Positions 34,225 to 42,141 of a stretch of DNA of 54,050 nucleotides are shown in pieces. The DNA comes from JAVEVH01 sp034005145 (lineage in GTDB: Bacteria; Patescibacteriota; Dojkabacteria; SC72). The first letter of the stretch is position 1; every line of letters starts with the position of its first letter. The position numbers and the translations under genes were made by a program. The notes beneath the pieces are model-generated. The model saw only the letters and a list, made by a program, of their open reading frames with translations. It searched no databases and had not been told where the DNA came from. The stretch lies in assembly GCA_034005145.1 (NCBI GenBank), contig JAVEVH010000002.1:1-54050 (forward strand). Reading direction: 5' to 3'.

Positions 34225-34230
34225 ATTTTA
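34225..34230 (-). promoter_or_regulatory. -10 box (TAAAAT) for tatD
   Basis: TAAAAT ends six bases before ATG 34218. Confidence 0.45.
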
Positions 34231-34245
34231 ACATATTAAATGGTG

Positions 34246-34251
34246 TATAAT
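34246..34251 (+). promoter_or_regulatory. -10 box (TATAAT) upstream of the Cys-rich anchored protein
   Basis: TGTATAAT, with the predicted transcription start near 34258 and so a leader of about 40 nt. A second, weaker box TAGAAT (34284-34289) is nine bases before the ATG at 34299. Either could serve. Confidence 0.45.
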
Positions 34252-34298
34252 GGGGTGATAGTAATTTAAGGATATATATGTGATAGAATAGTTGCGTT

Positions 34299-34997
34299 AT
34301 GAAAAGTCGGTGGTATGCTAATTGGTTAATTGTAATTACGGTTTGTCTATTTCTTTCCTCATTGGGTCTCTTTGTCATATCCCTTAAAAATACAGTAGGT
34401 TTTACTAAGTGCGCATATGGAGATGATTTAGGAGATAACTGTATATGTAGTGTGGATGGTAAAAAGATATGTGATGAAAAAGAGGAAGAGAAAGAGAGTT
34501 TAGAATCTAGTGAGTTTACATCTGAAAATTTAAAATATACATATAATTTTACAGACTTTATAGATGCAGGAAATAGAGTAACCTCTAATGTTATCTTCTC
34601 AGATATTTCATATATGGGAGGGGGATTAAGTGTTACATTGGAAATTAGAGCTTTTTGTAGTGATGATGAGAATGTTGCTCAACAGATAGGTTTTTACAAA
34701 TTGGATAAAGAGAGATTAGTACTTACAGTCTCTAGTAATATTGTTAATGATTCATTCAGTTTACCATGTACTACTAGGAGTGAATTTTTCATAGGTAATT
34801 TCCCCAAAGAGATATCTTCAGAATTTGAAGTTTACTATCAGGATGAATTTAAAGTTTTGTATCCTGCTAATAGCTGTGTATATGAGGGGTTTGTAAGAAA
34901 TGAGGGAGATGTATATAACTCTGATAATGGGTGCTTCCTTTGCCAGTGTGAAGGTGGAGAGAATGTATGTGAACAGGAAGCTACCTGTTTACAGTAA
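34299..34997 (+). CDS. Membrane-anchored Cys-rich protein with VWC-like modules
   Basis: Unassigned protein of 232 residues. A membrane helix (about 8-29) anchors an outside region. A short Cys cluster follows (C38, C48, C50, C58; within CAYGDDLGDNCIC), then an acidic linker, a beta-rich middle of about 120 residues, and a C-terminal module starting CVYEGFVRNEGDVY. That module has six Cys in the spacing C-x(17)-C-x2-C-x-C-x6-C-x5-C, resembling von Willebrand factor type C domains. Disulfide bonds would require oxidation outside the cell. It overlaps mraY by 9 nt tail to tail. Function is unknown. Confidence 0.7.
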   Translation: MKSRWYANWLIVITVCLFLSSLGLFVISLKNTVGFTKCAYGDDLGDNCICSVDGKKICDEKEEEKESLESSEFTSENLKYTYNFTDFIDAGNRVTSNVIFSDISYMGGGLSVTLEIRAFCSDDENVAQQIGFYKLDKERLVLTVSSNIVNDSFSLPCTTRSEFFIGNFPKEISSEFEVYYQDEFKVLYPANSCVYEGFVRNEGDVYNSDNGCFLCQCEGGENVCEQEATCLQ

Positions 34998-36017
34998 TCC
35001 CAAATAGATTCCTAATATACATGCAAAGAGAGTAAACAACCAAAACCTCATTGTTATTTTATACTGTGGCCATCCTACTGCTTGGAAATGATGATGTATT
35101 GGAGCTATCTTAAATACTCTCTTTTTAAAGAATTTCATACTTAATATCTGTATAGCACTAGACCCCATTATTACCCATGTTACAGAAGTCATTAGTAGGT
35201 ATGGAAGGAAATTGTTAGTGACTAAACTGATAAAGAAGAGAGAGAATGCTAATGGCATTGCTCCTGGTCCTCCATTCCAAAATCTAGCAGGAGGGATATT
35301 GAAATATAGATCTACCATTAATACTCCTAATATAATGGCAAGTAAGGGAAGGAATTCATACTGCCCTTGTATCATTAATAATACTGCTAAAGATGCTGTG
35401 GCTATTGTAAATATACCAACCATTAAACCATCTAAGCCATCTGTTAACTCTCCAGAGTAAATAGCGAATTGACCGATAATAGCGGATATTAAAAGTACTA
35501 AGGGTGTAACTGAGATTGTAAGGAGATTAAGTACTGTAATACTCTCAAAGGTACCAGTTAAATAGAGTAAATACATAACTATTACATTTAGAAGTATAGC
35601 GATAATTAGCTTTCCTAATCTCCATTCAAATGTTTCTTGAAATGCTTTTACCTTCTGATTATTCTTAAAACCATTTGTAAATACAGCTACATCTACTAAC
35701 CCCCAGAATCCAAAAAGTATAAAACCGATGAGTAGAACTCTTAACTGAGGAAACATAGGTACAAAGATATATGTAACAAGAGGTACAATAATCCATATTA
35801 AAATACCACCCATATTAGGAGTACCATTTGTTTGAGTACTCTTCATTATTCTCATAAATATGGAGTTAGTACCCTCTCTAGAACCCAATTTACTCTTTTT
35901 AATGCCACTAACTTGATTAAACCTATACAGTAGGCCAATCATTATGGGAGCGAAAAGGATTGAAAATACAGTAGATATTAGAAGGTAGTTGAGACTCTCT
36001 TTAAGTATTTCTATCAT
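34989..36017 (-). CDS. mraY: MraY-like phospho-N-acetylmuramoyl-pentapeptide transferase with altered active site
   Basis: Polytopic membrane enzyme family that makes lipid I from UDP-MurNAc-pentapeptide and undecaprenyl phosphate. About ten membrane helices, GTPNMGG (65-71), LTDGLDGL (191-198) and APIHHHF (304-310) identify it, as does its place in the murein cluster. Three conserved positions differ. The Asp-Asp pair reads D109-V110 (GLVDV). The Asn before TDGLDG is Glu190. The catalytic Asp of the FMGDVGSLALG loop is Gly (NGGPGAMPL, about 248-256). Either this is an inactive or re-purposed paralogue, or a divergent lineage-specific MraY. The 342-residue length is normal. A TATAGA box ends five bases before the ATG. 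Confidence 0.85.
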   Translation of the reverse strand: MIEILKESLNYLLISTVFSILFAPIMIGLLYRFNQVSGIKKSKLGSREGTNSIFMRIMKSTQTNGTPNMGGILIWIIVPLVTYIFVPMFPQLRVLLIGFILFGFWGLVDVAVFTNGFKNNQKVKAFQETFEWRLGKLIIAILLNVIVMYLLYLTGTFESITVLNLLTISVTPLVLLISAIIGQFAIYSGELTDGLDGLMVGIFTIATASLAVLLMIQGQYEFLPLLAIILGVLMVDLYFNIPPARFWNGGPGAMPLAFSLFFISLVTNNFLPYLLMTSVTWVIMGSSAIQILSMKFFKKRVFKIAPIHHHFQAVGWPQYKITMRFWLFTLFACILGIYLGLL

Positions 36018-36048
36018 TGTACTCTATACTAATTTATTTAAGATTATC

Positions 36049-37893
36049 TCAGTTTCTCTTTGATATTTCTAGGTCATTTACAATATTAAGAAATATTTTT
36101 GTCCATAAAGGTACTACAGTATTAGCAGCGTATTGGTTACTCTTAGGTTCTTCTAATCTAACTAGCATAATCATTTTAGCATTATCTGCAGGAGCAAAAC
36201 CTACGAATGTGGTAATAGTTTTACCCTCTTCATATCCTGCTTCTCCTTTTTTAGCAACTTGAGCAGTACCAGTTTTACCTGCTATGTAGTAATCCTTTAA
36301 CTGATCAATATATATCTCATTAATACCACCATCTTCAATTACATGTGTCATCATTTCTGCAACAGAGTCTGCTGTTTCTTCTGATATTGGTTGTGAGAGT
36401 ACTTGAGGTTGAAATGTGATATTCTCTTTCTCATCTGAGATTGACTCTATTATGTATGGCCTCATTCTCTTTCCATCATTTGCTATTGTACTAAGAGCAG
36501 ATATAACTTGGAGAGGTGTAGCAGCAATACCTTGTCCATATGATGCAGTAATGGTATCTAACCTGGTCCACTCTTTATCAGATTTTAAGTAACTATTACT
36601 CTCTTCTTGTAATCCTATTCCTAAAAAGCTACCTACTCCAAACTCTCTTAGTTTTTTATAGTAATAGTTAAAGTCTACTTCTAGTGCTGTTCTTGCTATA
36701 CATGGGTTATTTGAGTTTTTTAACATATCTGCTAAATTCTGAAGACCATCAGGTCTTTTATCCCACTGATAAATTTTTCTACCCTTTAGGTCATCATATT
36801 TAGTTACTTCGTATAGGTCTAGATATCCAGTTTTATCATTACAAGTAAAATCTTTGGGTACATCCCCAGACTCTAGTGCTATTGCAACTGTAATTGGTTT
36901 TTGTACAGAACCGTATTCATATACATCTGCTACTGCTAAATTTTTGAATATCCATGGCTCAGATGTTCTCCAATACTCATTAGGATTGTATGTAGGGTAG
37001 CCTGCCATTGAGATAATTTCACCTGTTTTAGGATCCATGATTATTACACTTCCACTTTTAGAACCAGTACTCTCTACTCCCTCCTTTAAAATCTTCTCTA
37101 CCTTATTTTGTACAGAGGGGCGTATCGTAAGTGTAAAATCTTTTCCAGATCTAGGTAATACAGGTTCATACTCTGCGGTTAATATGGTATTACCAGTAGA
37201 ATCCTTCTCTTCATATGTATATCCTTCCTTACCAGTAATATCTCCAAAGTAAAAACCCTCTATACCGTACTGCCCTATATCTTCTCCTTCGCTATTTACA
37301 CCGATAAAGCCTATTACATGAGATGCTAATTCTCCATTAGGATATACTCTTTTTACATCTCTTTCGAAGTAAAAACCAAATCCAGCTTTACTGTTTTCCT
37401 CATCTCCAAATATATTTGCGTTTGCAAGAGCAGTTTTAGTTTCTGTATCTACTCCCTTTGCTAAGTTAACGTACATAAAGTCATCTGTAAGTTTGCTGGA
37501 AATGGTATCTATTTCTACTGCAAGAATGGAGGCTACTGTAGATATATATTTATCTTTTTGACTAAAGAAAAGCTCTCTTTCTCTCTCATCATTACTTAAA
37601 GAGGCATATACATTCCATACTGGTTGATCTACAGCAAGGATTGTTCCATCGCTAGCCCTTATTATTCCTCTCTCTGCAGTTTGTTTATCTGTATCTTGGT
37701 ATTGTAATTTTGCTAAGGTTTGAAATTTCTCTGTTTCTACAACCTGCCATCTAAATGCTTGCGCTATTATTACTAATCCTATGAATACAATTATACCTAT
37801 TACAAAGTTGTAACTGTTTCTTTCTATCCTATCTCCTATAGGAGACTTTTTTTGTTTTCTTCTTGGAGAGTGTAAACTATGTAGCCTACCCAT
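36049..37893 (-). CDS. Class B penicillin-binding protein (FtsI/PBP2-type transpeptidase)
   Basis: Monofunctional DD-transpeptidase; its position between ftsL and mraY suggests the septal FtsI. One membrane helix (about 30-50), a dimerisation domain (about 65-235, with RGIIRASDG) and a transpeptidase domain follow. Active-site motifs are YGSVQKP (SxxK, about 325), NSNNP (SxN) and AGKTGTAQ (KTG, about 538). The 614 residues are usual. The gene ends with TGA, showing that TGA is a stop codon here. Its ATG overlaps the ftsL-like stop (TAATG), so the two are coupled. Confidence 0.94.
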   Translation of the reverse strand: MGRLHSLHSPRRKQKKSPIGDRIERNSYNFVIGIIVFIGLVIIAQAFRWQVVETEKFQTLAKLQYQDTDKQTAERGIIRASDGTILAVDQPVWNVYASLSNDERERELFFSQKDKYISTVASILAVEIDTISSKLTDDFMYVNLAKGVDTETKTALANANIFGDEENSKAGFGFYFERDVKRVYPNGELASHVIGFIGVNSEGEDIGQYGIEGFYFGDITGKEGYTYEEKDSTGNTILTAEYEPVLPRSGKDFTLTIRPSVQNKVEKILKEGVESTGSKSGSVIIMDPKTGEIISMAGYPTYNPNEYWRTSEPWIFKNLAVADVYEYGSVQKPITVAIALESGDVPKDFTCNDKTGYLDLYEVTKYDDLKGRKIYQWDKRPDGLQNLADMLKNSNNPCIARTALEVDFNYYYKKLREFGVGSFLGIGLQEESNSYLKSDKEWTRLDTITASYGQGIAATPLQVISALSTIANDGKRMRPYIIESISDEKENITFQPQVLSQPISEETADSVAEMMTHVIEDGGINEIYIDQLKDYYIAGKTGTAQVAKKGEAGYEEGKTITTFVGFAPADNAKMIMLVRLEEPKSNQYAANTVVPLWTKIFLNIVNDLEISKRN

Positions 37894-38198
37894 TAGTTAT
37901 TTGCAACTAAGTTAGGATCTTCAATGTATATAAATGATTGTTGTTTCTCTTGAGAGAGATTTAATTTCTTAGCAGAGAGTTCTTCTATTACCTTTATTGA
38001 GCCACTCTTAGCAATTTCTTCCGATATCTTCCTATTCTCTTCTAAGAGATATTCTTTCTCTGCATTTAAAGATTGTAACTGTGTACCAAGTGGTGTTAAT
38101 TTAGAATTAACAACTAATTGGGATAGTATAAAGATGGTAAATGAAAGTAGTAATAATTTTGAAAATATCGAACTTTTTGTAGTTTCTGTTTTTCTCAT
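37893..38198 (-). CDS. ftsL: FtsL/DivIC-like septum protein
   Basis: Small bitopic division protein of 101 residues. A basic N-terminus is followed by a membrane helix (about 13-30) and a coiled coil (about 35-85, with LQSLNAEKEYLLEENRKISE). Sequence is poorly conserved in this family. The assignment rests on size, topology and its position between rsmH and the class B PBP, which is where ftsL lies in dcw clusters. It ends in TAATG overlapping the PBP start. Confidence 0.7.
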   Translation of the reverse strand: MRKTETTKSSIFSKLLLLSFTIFILSQLVVNSKLTPLGTQLQSLNAEKEYLLEENRKISEEIAKSGSIKVIEELSAKKLNLSQEKQQSFIYIEDPNLVANN

Positions 38199-38215
38199 TG
38201 GGCAGTATCTATTTA

Positions 38216-39103
38216 TTAAATTTTCTCAATTGCTCTTAATTTCGCTGAAGCGGATCTGGGATTCATCCTTACTTCTTCGTCGGTTGGGGCAACTATTTCT
38301 TTAAAAAGAAGTAATCCCTCTCCGCTATCAGCTAAACTGTTAAAATATTCTTTAACAATCCTATCTTCTAATGAATGGAATGATATTACACATATCCTTC
38401 CTTTACTGTTTAAGAGCCTAAAAGAGCTGTCTAATCCTTGTTTTAATGAGTTTAACTCATCATTTACCACGATTCGCAGGGCCTGAAAGACCCTGCGAGA
38501 AGGGTTCTTAGAACTTTGATGAGCTGCCGGCACAACTCTATAGACAAGTCTTGTAAGATCTCCAACAGTATTAATATCCGTAATATTTTGTTTAATAGCT
38601 TTAGCTATCTTTCTAGCGAATTTCTCTTCACCATATTTAAGAAAAAGTAGTGTAAGATCTTTCTCACTTAGTACAATTAATAAATCCTTTGCTTTTACTC
38701 CTAACTCTTCATCCATTCTCATATCTAGTGGTTCATTTTCCTCTTGGTAACTAAAACCTCTATCGTATGATTGTTCTAGCTGTCTAGAGGAGAGTCCTAA
38801 ATCCATTAGTATTCCTTCAGGTTTCCTATCATACTCAGTTATGAGAGTTTCTAATTTAGAGAAATTAGATTTCTTAATATGCCAATTACTACCTATATCT
38901 TTTTTGTAATACTCTTTTACAAAATCTATAGCGTGTTGATCTTGATCTATACTTAGAAGTAATCCATTGGAATCTAACCGTTTGTATATTTCAAAACTGT
39001 GACCACCATCTCCAAGTGTACAATCAATGTAAAAACCATTCGGTTTGATATTTAGGTATTCAAGAGTTTCTGCTAGTAGTACTGGTATATGAATTTTCTC
39101 CAT
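38216..39103 (-). CDS. rsmH: 16S rRNA (cytosine(1402)-N4)-methyltransferase
   Basis: Methylates N4 of C1402 in the 30S P site, the same nucleotide as RsmI (also present in this window). Motifs: HIPVLLAETLEYL, FYIDCTLGDGGHS (SAM site), GILMDLGLSSRQLE, RGFSYQ with PLDMRMD, SRRVFQALRIVVNDEL and VISFHSLEDRIVK. The length (295) is normal. The ATG directly follows the mraZ stop (TAGATG), consistent with coupled translation in the cluster. Confidence 0.97.
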   Translation of the reverse strand: MEKIHIPVLLAETLEYLNIKPNGFYIDCTLGDGGHSFEIYKRLDSNGLLLSIDQDQHAIDFVKEYYKKDIGSNWHIKKSNFSKLETLITEYDRKPEGILMDLGLSSRQLEQSYDRGFSYQEENEPLDMRMDEELGVKAKDLLIVLSEKDLTLLFLKYGEEKFARKIAKAIKQNITDINTVGDLTRLVYRVVPAAHQSSKNPSRRVFQALRIVVNDELNSLKQGLDSSFRLLNSKGRICVISFHSLEDRIVKEYFNSLADSGEGLLLFKEIVAPTDEEVRMNPRSASAKLRAIEKI

Positions 39104-39541
39104 CTATTTGTTCTCACTTATCTTATTAATCTCTTGTGCTATTTCATCTCCATGGGTTTTAAGGTACTCTACTCTTTTATCCCATTTATCTTTATCCCAT
39201 ACCTCTATCCAATTTATTAAACCTATGAATACTATTTCATCTGTTAATCCTGCATGTTCAAAGAGTGAATCTGGAATGATGAATCTACCTTGCATATCGA
39301 TGCTCAGTTGTGTAGCACCTCCTATTAAGAATCTGCTAGTATCACGAATATTTTTATTTATAAAAGAGCCATCTATTACTTCCTTAGCAATCTTTTCCCA
39401 CATCCCCTTATTAACAAGTATTAAGGTATCTTCATACCCTCTTGTTAAGATGATTTCTTCGCCAAGTTCATCTCTAAATTTTTTAGGAAGTGATACTCGT
39501 TTCTTCTCCCCTACTTTACTTTTGTATTCCCCAATTATCAT
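39104..39541 (-). CDS. mraZ: Transcriptional regulator MraZ
   Basis: DNA-binding regulator of the division and cell-wall cluster with two AbrB-like half-domains. The first is seen as KVGEKKRVSLPKKFRDEL (about 8-25), the second as SIDMQGRFIIPDSL with the DxxGR motif (about 82-95). The 145 residues are standard. It is first in mraZ-rsmH-ftsL-pbpB-mraY. Repeated AGTGG boxes upstream overlap the likely -35 region, which fits autorepression. A TATATT box ends six bases before the ATG. Confidence 0.95.
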   Translation of the reverse strand: MIIGEYKSKVGEKKRVSLPKKFRDELGEEIILTRGYEDTLILVNKGMWEKIAKEVIDGSFINKNIRDTSRFLIGGATQLSIDMQGRFIIPDSLFEHAGLTDEIVFIGLINWIEVWDKDKWDKRVEYLKTHGDEIAQEINKISENK

Positions 39542-39547
39542 AAAACA

Positions 39548-39553
39548 AATATA
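39548..39553 (-). promoter_or_regulatory. -10 box (TATATT) for the mraZ cluster
   Basis: TATATT ends six bases before the mraZ ATG, with the AGTGG repeats covering the -35 region. Confidence 0.5.
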
Positions 39554-39560
39554 TCATCTT

Positions 39561-39600
39561 TCACCACTTTTTACCACTTCTTGCCATTAATGTACCACTA
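39561..39600 (-). promoter_or_regulatory. MraZ-box-like operator (four AGTGG-type repeats)
   Basis: On the minus strand four units AGTGGTACA, AATGGCAA, AGTGGTAA and AGTGGTGA follow at spacings of 11, 10 and 10 bases. Three have the core AGTGG; one has AATGG. MraZ sites in Mollicutes are direct repeats with an AAAGTG core spaced one helical turn, so this is a good candidate for self-binding. Confidence 0.7.
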
Positions 39601-39665
39601 ATTTAATAAATAGGTCAAGAGTGTAATACTACAAGGTATCTATTATCGTAATATTACTATTAAGA

Positions 39666-39797
39666 ATGAATATCTTTGAGAGGGGTATATTAATGGGTAT
39701 ACCAATAGTAGAAATGGGAAGGGTGCTCAAAAGAGACCTTTTAAAAGTATATATTGAGAAAGTGATTATTATACGTATACTATTCTTCCCACCTTAA
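39666..39797 (+). CDS. Possible 43-residue small ORF between mraZ and murA
   Basis: Starts MNIFERGILMGIPIVEM and runs to TAA, overlapping the murA 3' end by 18 nt on the opposite strand. A TACTAT box ends five bases before the first ATG. The second in-frame ATG (39693) has GAGAGGGG about eight bases upstream. No homologue is recognised, and chance is likely in such AT-rich spacer DNA. Confidence 0.2.
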   Translation: MNIFERGILMGIPIVEMGRVLKRDLLKVYIEKVIIIRILFFPP

Positions 39798-41072
39798 CTC
39801 TGCACCTAACTTTTGAAGATTCTCTACAAAGTTAGGATGAGCTCTTTTAATGGAATCTGCATTATTAATTACACTCTCTCCATCTATTGTAAGTGCTACC
39901 ATTAGTAGGGCAACAGTTGCTCTAATAATATTAGGAGCATCTACAGTAGCTGGTTTAAGCTCTTTACCACCAAATATGATTACTCTATGAGGGTCACACA
40001 TTACAATATGTGCTCCATATTTAATCATTTCAGGTATCCAGAATAGACCTCCTTCATAGAGCTTGTTCCAAAACATAGAGTTACCCTCTGCTTTTACAGC
40101 TAATGCCATTATTAATGGTAGTAAGTCTGTAGGAAAGTATGGCCATGGAGCAGCTTCAATCTTTTGTAGGAGATTTTTAGTAAAGGGTTCTACTACCTTT
40201 AGTGTACTGTTACTTTCTGAGTAAGCTGTATCTCCATCATATTTAATCTGTACTCCAAATTTAGCAAAAGTTTTATTAATCAATGGAAAGTGATGAGGTA
40301 TAGCATTTGTTACTCTAACGTTACCACCAGTCATAGCACCTAGTGCTAGTAATGTAGTTATCTCATGATGATCTGATGATATGCGAAATTCTGCACCATG
40401 TAATTTCTTAACACCGTGTACAGTTAGTGTAGAAGAACCAATACCCTCTATCTTAGCTCCCATCTGTACTAGGAAGTTACATAAATCTTGTACATGGGGC
40501 TCTGATGCTGCATTAACCATTACAGATGTTCCTGAGGCTAAACAGGCTGCCATAGCGAAGTTCTCAGTAGTAGTTACTGACATGTAATCTTGCCATAGAT
40601 TTGCACCCTTAAGTCCCTCCTTTGCCTCTATATGTAGTGTCTCATTAGGTTTAATCTTAGCTCCTAACTGCTCTAATACCTCTAAATGTGGGTCTAATTC
40701 TCTAATACCCAATGAGCATCCCCCTATCTCTTGTTTTACTTCTAACACCTTATGCCTGTGTATTAATGGTGCAAGAAGTAGTACAGCACCTCTCATACCC
40801 AATGGAAAGCCTGTATCACCAAATGATGTACAAAATCCAGAATTATCTATCGTAATCTCTCCCTTCTCCTTATCCCAATCTACCTTAGAACCTAAACTAC
40901 TCATTAATTCAATTAATTTACCTACATCTGTTAATTCAGGGAAATTTTTAATAGTGACAGGCTCATCAGTAAGTAATGTAGCACAAAGTATTGGTAATGC
41001 TGAGTTCTTATTCCCTGCTGGAGTAATCTCCCCATTTAATTTATTTCCTCCCTTAACTATTAATTTTGACAT
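39780..41072 (-). CDS. murA: UDP-N-acetylglucosamine 1-carboxyvinyltransferase
   Basis: First committed enzyme of peptidoglycan precursor synthesis; transfers enolpyruvate from PEP to UDP-GlcNAc. GNKNSALPILCATLL holds the substrate-binding Lys-Asn pair near the N-terminus. The catalytic Cys is kept in GGCSLGIRELD (about 118-128), so fosfomycin sensitivity is expected. The length (430) is normal. The gene follows murB after eight bases. A spacer of about 240 nt separates it from mraZ, which has its own promoter. Confidence 0.96.
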   Translation of the reverse strand: MSKLIVKGGNKLNGEITPAGNKNSALPILCATLLTDEPVTIKNFPELTDVGKLIELMSSLGSKVDWDKEKGEITIDNSGFCTSFGDTGFPLGMRGAVLLLAPLIHRHKVLEVKQEIGGCSLGIRELDPHLEVLEQLGAKIKPNETLHIEAKEGLKGANLWQDYMSVTTTENFAMAACLASGTSVMVNAASEPHVQDLCNFLVQMGAKIEGIGSSTLTVHGVKKLHGAEFRISSDHHEITTLLALGAMTGGNVRVTNAIPHHFPLINKTFAKFGVQIKYDGDTAYSESNSTLKVVEPFTKNLLQKIEAAPWPYFPTDLLPLIMALAVKAEGNSMFWNKLYEGGLFWIPEMIKYGAHIVMCDPHRVIIFGGKELKPATVDAPNIIRATVALLMVALTIDGESVINNADSIKRAHPNFVENLQKLGAELRWEE

Positions 41073-41080
41073 ATTAGTAA

Positions 41081-42103
41081 TTAAAAAATATTAATTTCAC
41101 ACTCTAAATCTATATTAGTATTAGATTTAAAATCAGTTTGGATATCATTAATAAAGGAGTATATCTGATTAGCAGAAGCATTAGAATAGTTGGTGACTAT
41201 TAGAGGATGATATATCCATGTACCTACCTCTCCTACTCTCCTGTTTTTCCATCCTAATTTTTCTAAAATATACGCAGCAGGGATCTTAACTAAATCTTTT
41301 TTATCGGTATCGTATTTAGGTAATTCAGGGAAGATTTTTAGTAACCTATCATACTCTTTAATACTTATTTGAGGATTTTTAAATGTACTTCCACAAGATC
41401 CATACTCTTCTACTTTTGGTAGTTTACTCTCTCGGATATTTACAATCGCGTTATATATACTTAAAGGAGTAATCTCTTTGCCCTCTAACTCTTCCTTAAT
41501 CCCACTGTACTCTAAATATTTACTATCTACTTCCACTTTATATTTATACAACCTAAAGGTAACATCCTTAATTAATACTTTCTCCTTAAGCTCATTTTTA
41601 AATATACTATCCCTATACCCAAACTTACATTCTATATTACTTAATACATACTCTTTCCAATCCTCTAGATTAAGATATGTAACAGAAAGTAATATATCTT
41701 TTATCTCAATACCGTATGCACCTACATTTTGAATAGGGGTAGCTCCTACAGTACCTGGTATTAATGCTAAGTTATGAATCCCTAAAAACTGCTTCTCTAC
41801 ACACCACTGTACAAATTCATCCCAATCTTGCCCTGCACTAACCTGTATATCAATGTAATCATCTGTTTCATTTAATATTTTCTTCCCTTTGTTTTTTACT
41901 AAAATGATTGTACCTTTGAAATCTTTTGTAAACAGTATATTAGAACCTCCACCAAGTATTATGAATGGGATATTCATAATATATTTTTCTAATATCTTTT
42001 TTGAAAAATCACTCTCTTTCTCTAATATTAAGAGAGTATCTGTATAGCATTCTACCTTAAAGGTATTGTAATCCTTTAAGGATATATCTTTTACTACCTT
42101 CAT
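41081..42103 (-). CDS. murB: UDP-N-acetylenolpyruvoylglucosamine reductase
   Basis: FAD- and NADPH-dependent reduction of the MurA product to UDP-MurNAc. FAD-binding GGGSNILF (about 53-60) and IPGTVGATPIQNVGAYG are clear, followed by GSCGSTFKNP with the proton-donor Ser. The length (about 340) fits the type I form. ATG 42103 is chosen over an upstream TTG because TATACT (42110-42115) ends six bases before it. It lies between murG and murA. Confidence 0.95.
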   Translation of the reverse strand: MKVVKDISLKDYNTFKVECYTDTLLILEKESDFSKKILEKYIMNIPFIILGGGSNILFTKDFKGTIILVKNKGKKILNETDDYIDIQVSAGQDWDEFVQWCVEKQFLGIHNLALIPGTVGATPIQNVGAYGIEIKDILLSVTYLNLEDWKEYVLSNIECKFGYRDSIFKNELKEKVLIKDVTFRLYKYKVEVDSKYLEYSGIKEELEGKEITPLSIYNAIVNIRESKLPKVEEYGSCGSTFKNPQISIKEYDRLLKIFPELPKYDTDKKDLVKIPAAYILEKLGWKNRRVGEVGTWIYHPLIVTNYSNASANQIYSFINDIQTDFKSNTNIDLECEINIF

Positions 42104-42109
42104 TAACAA

Positions 42110-42115
42110 AGTATA
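42110..42115 (-). promoter_or_regulatory. -10 box (TATACT) for murB
   Basis: TATACT ends six bases before ATG 42103, pointing to an internal leaderless promoter in the mur block. Confidence 0.5.
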
Positions 42116-42141
42116 TATGAAAATTGAAAAAAACAGTAGTA

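Noticed and set aside
34278..34283. ATG at 34278 as a start for the Cys-rich protein
   Set aside because: It is followed immediately by TGA, which is a stop codon in this genome.
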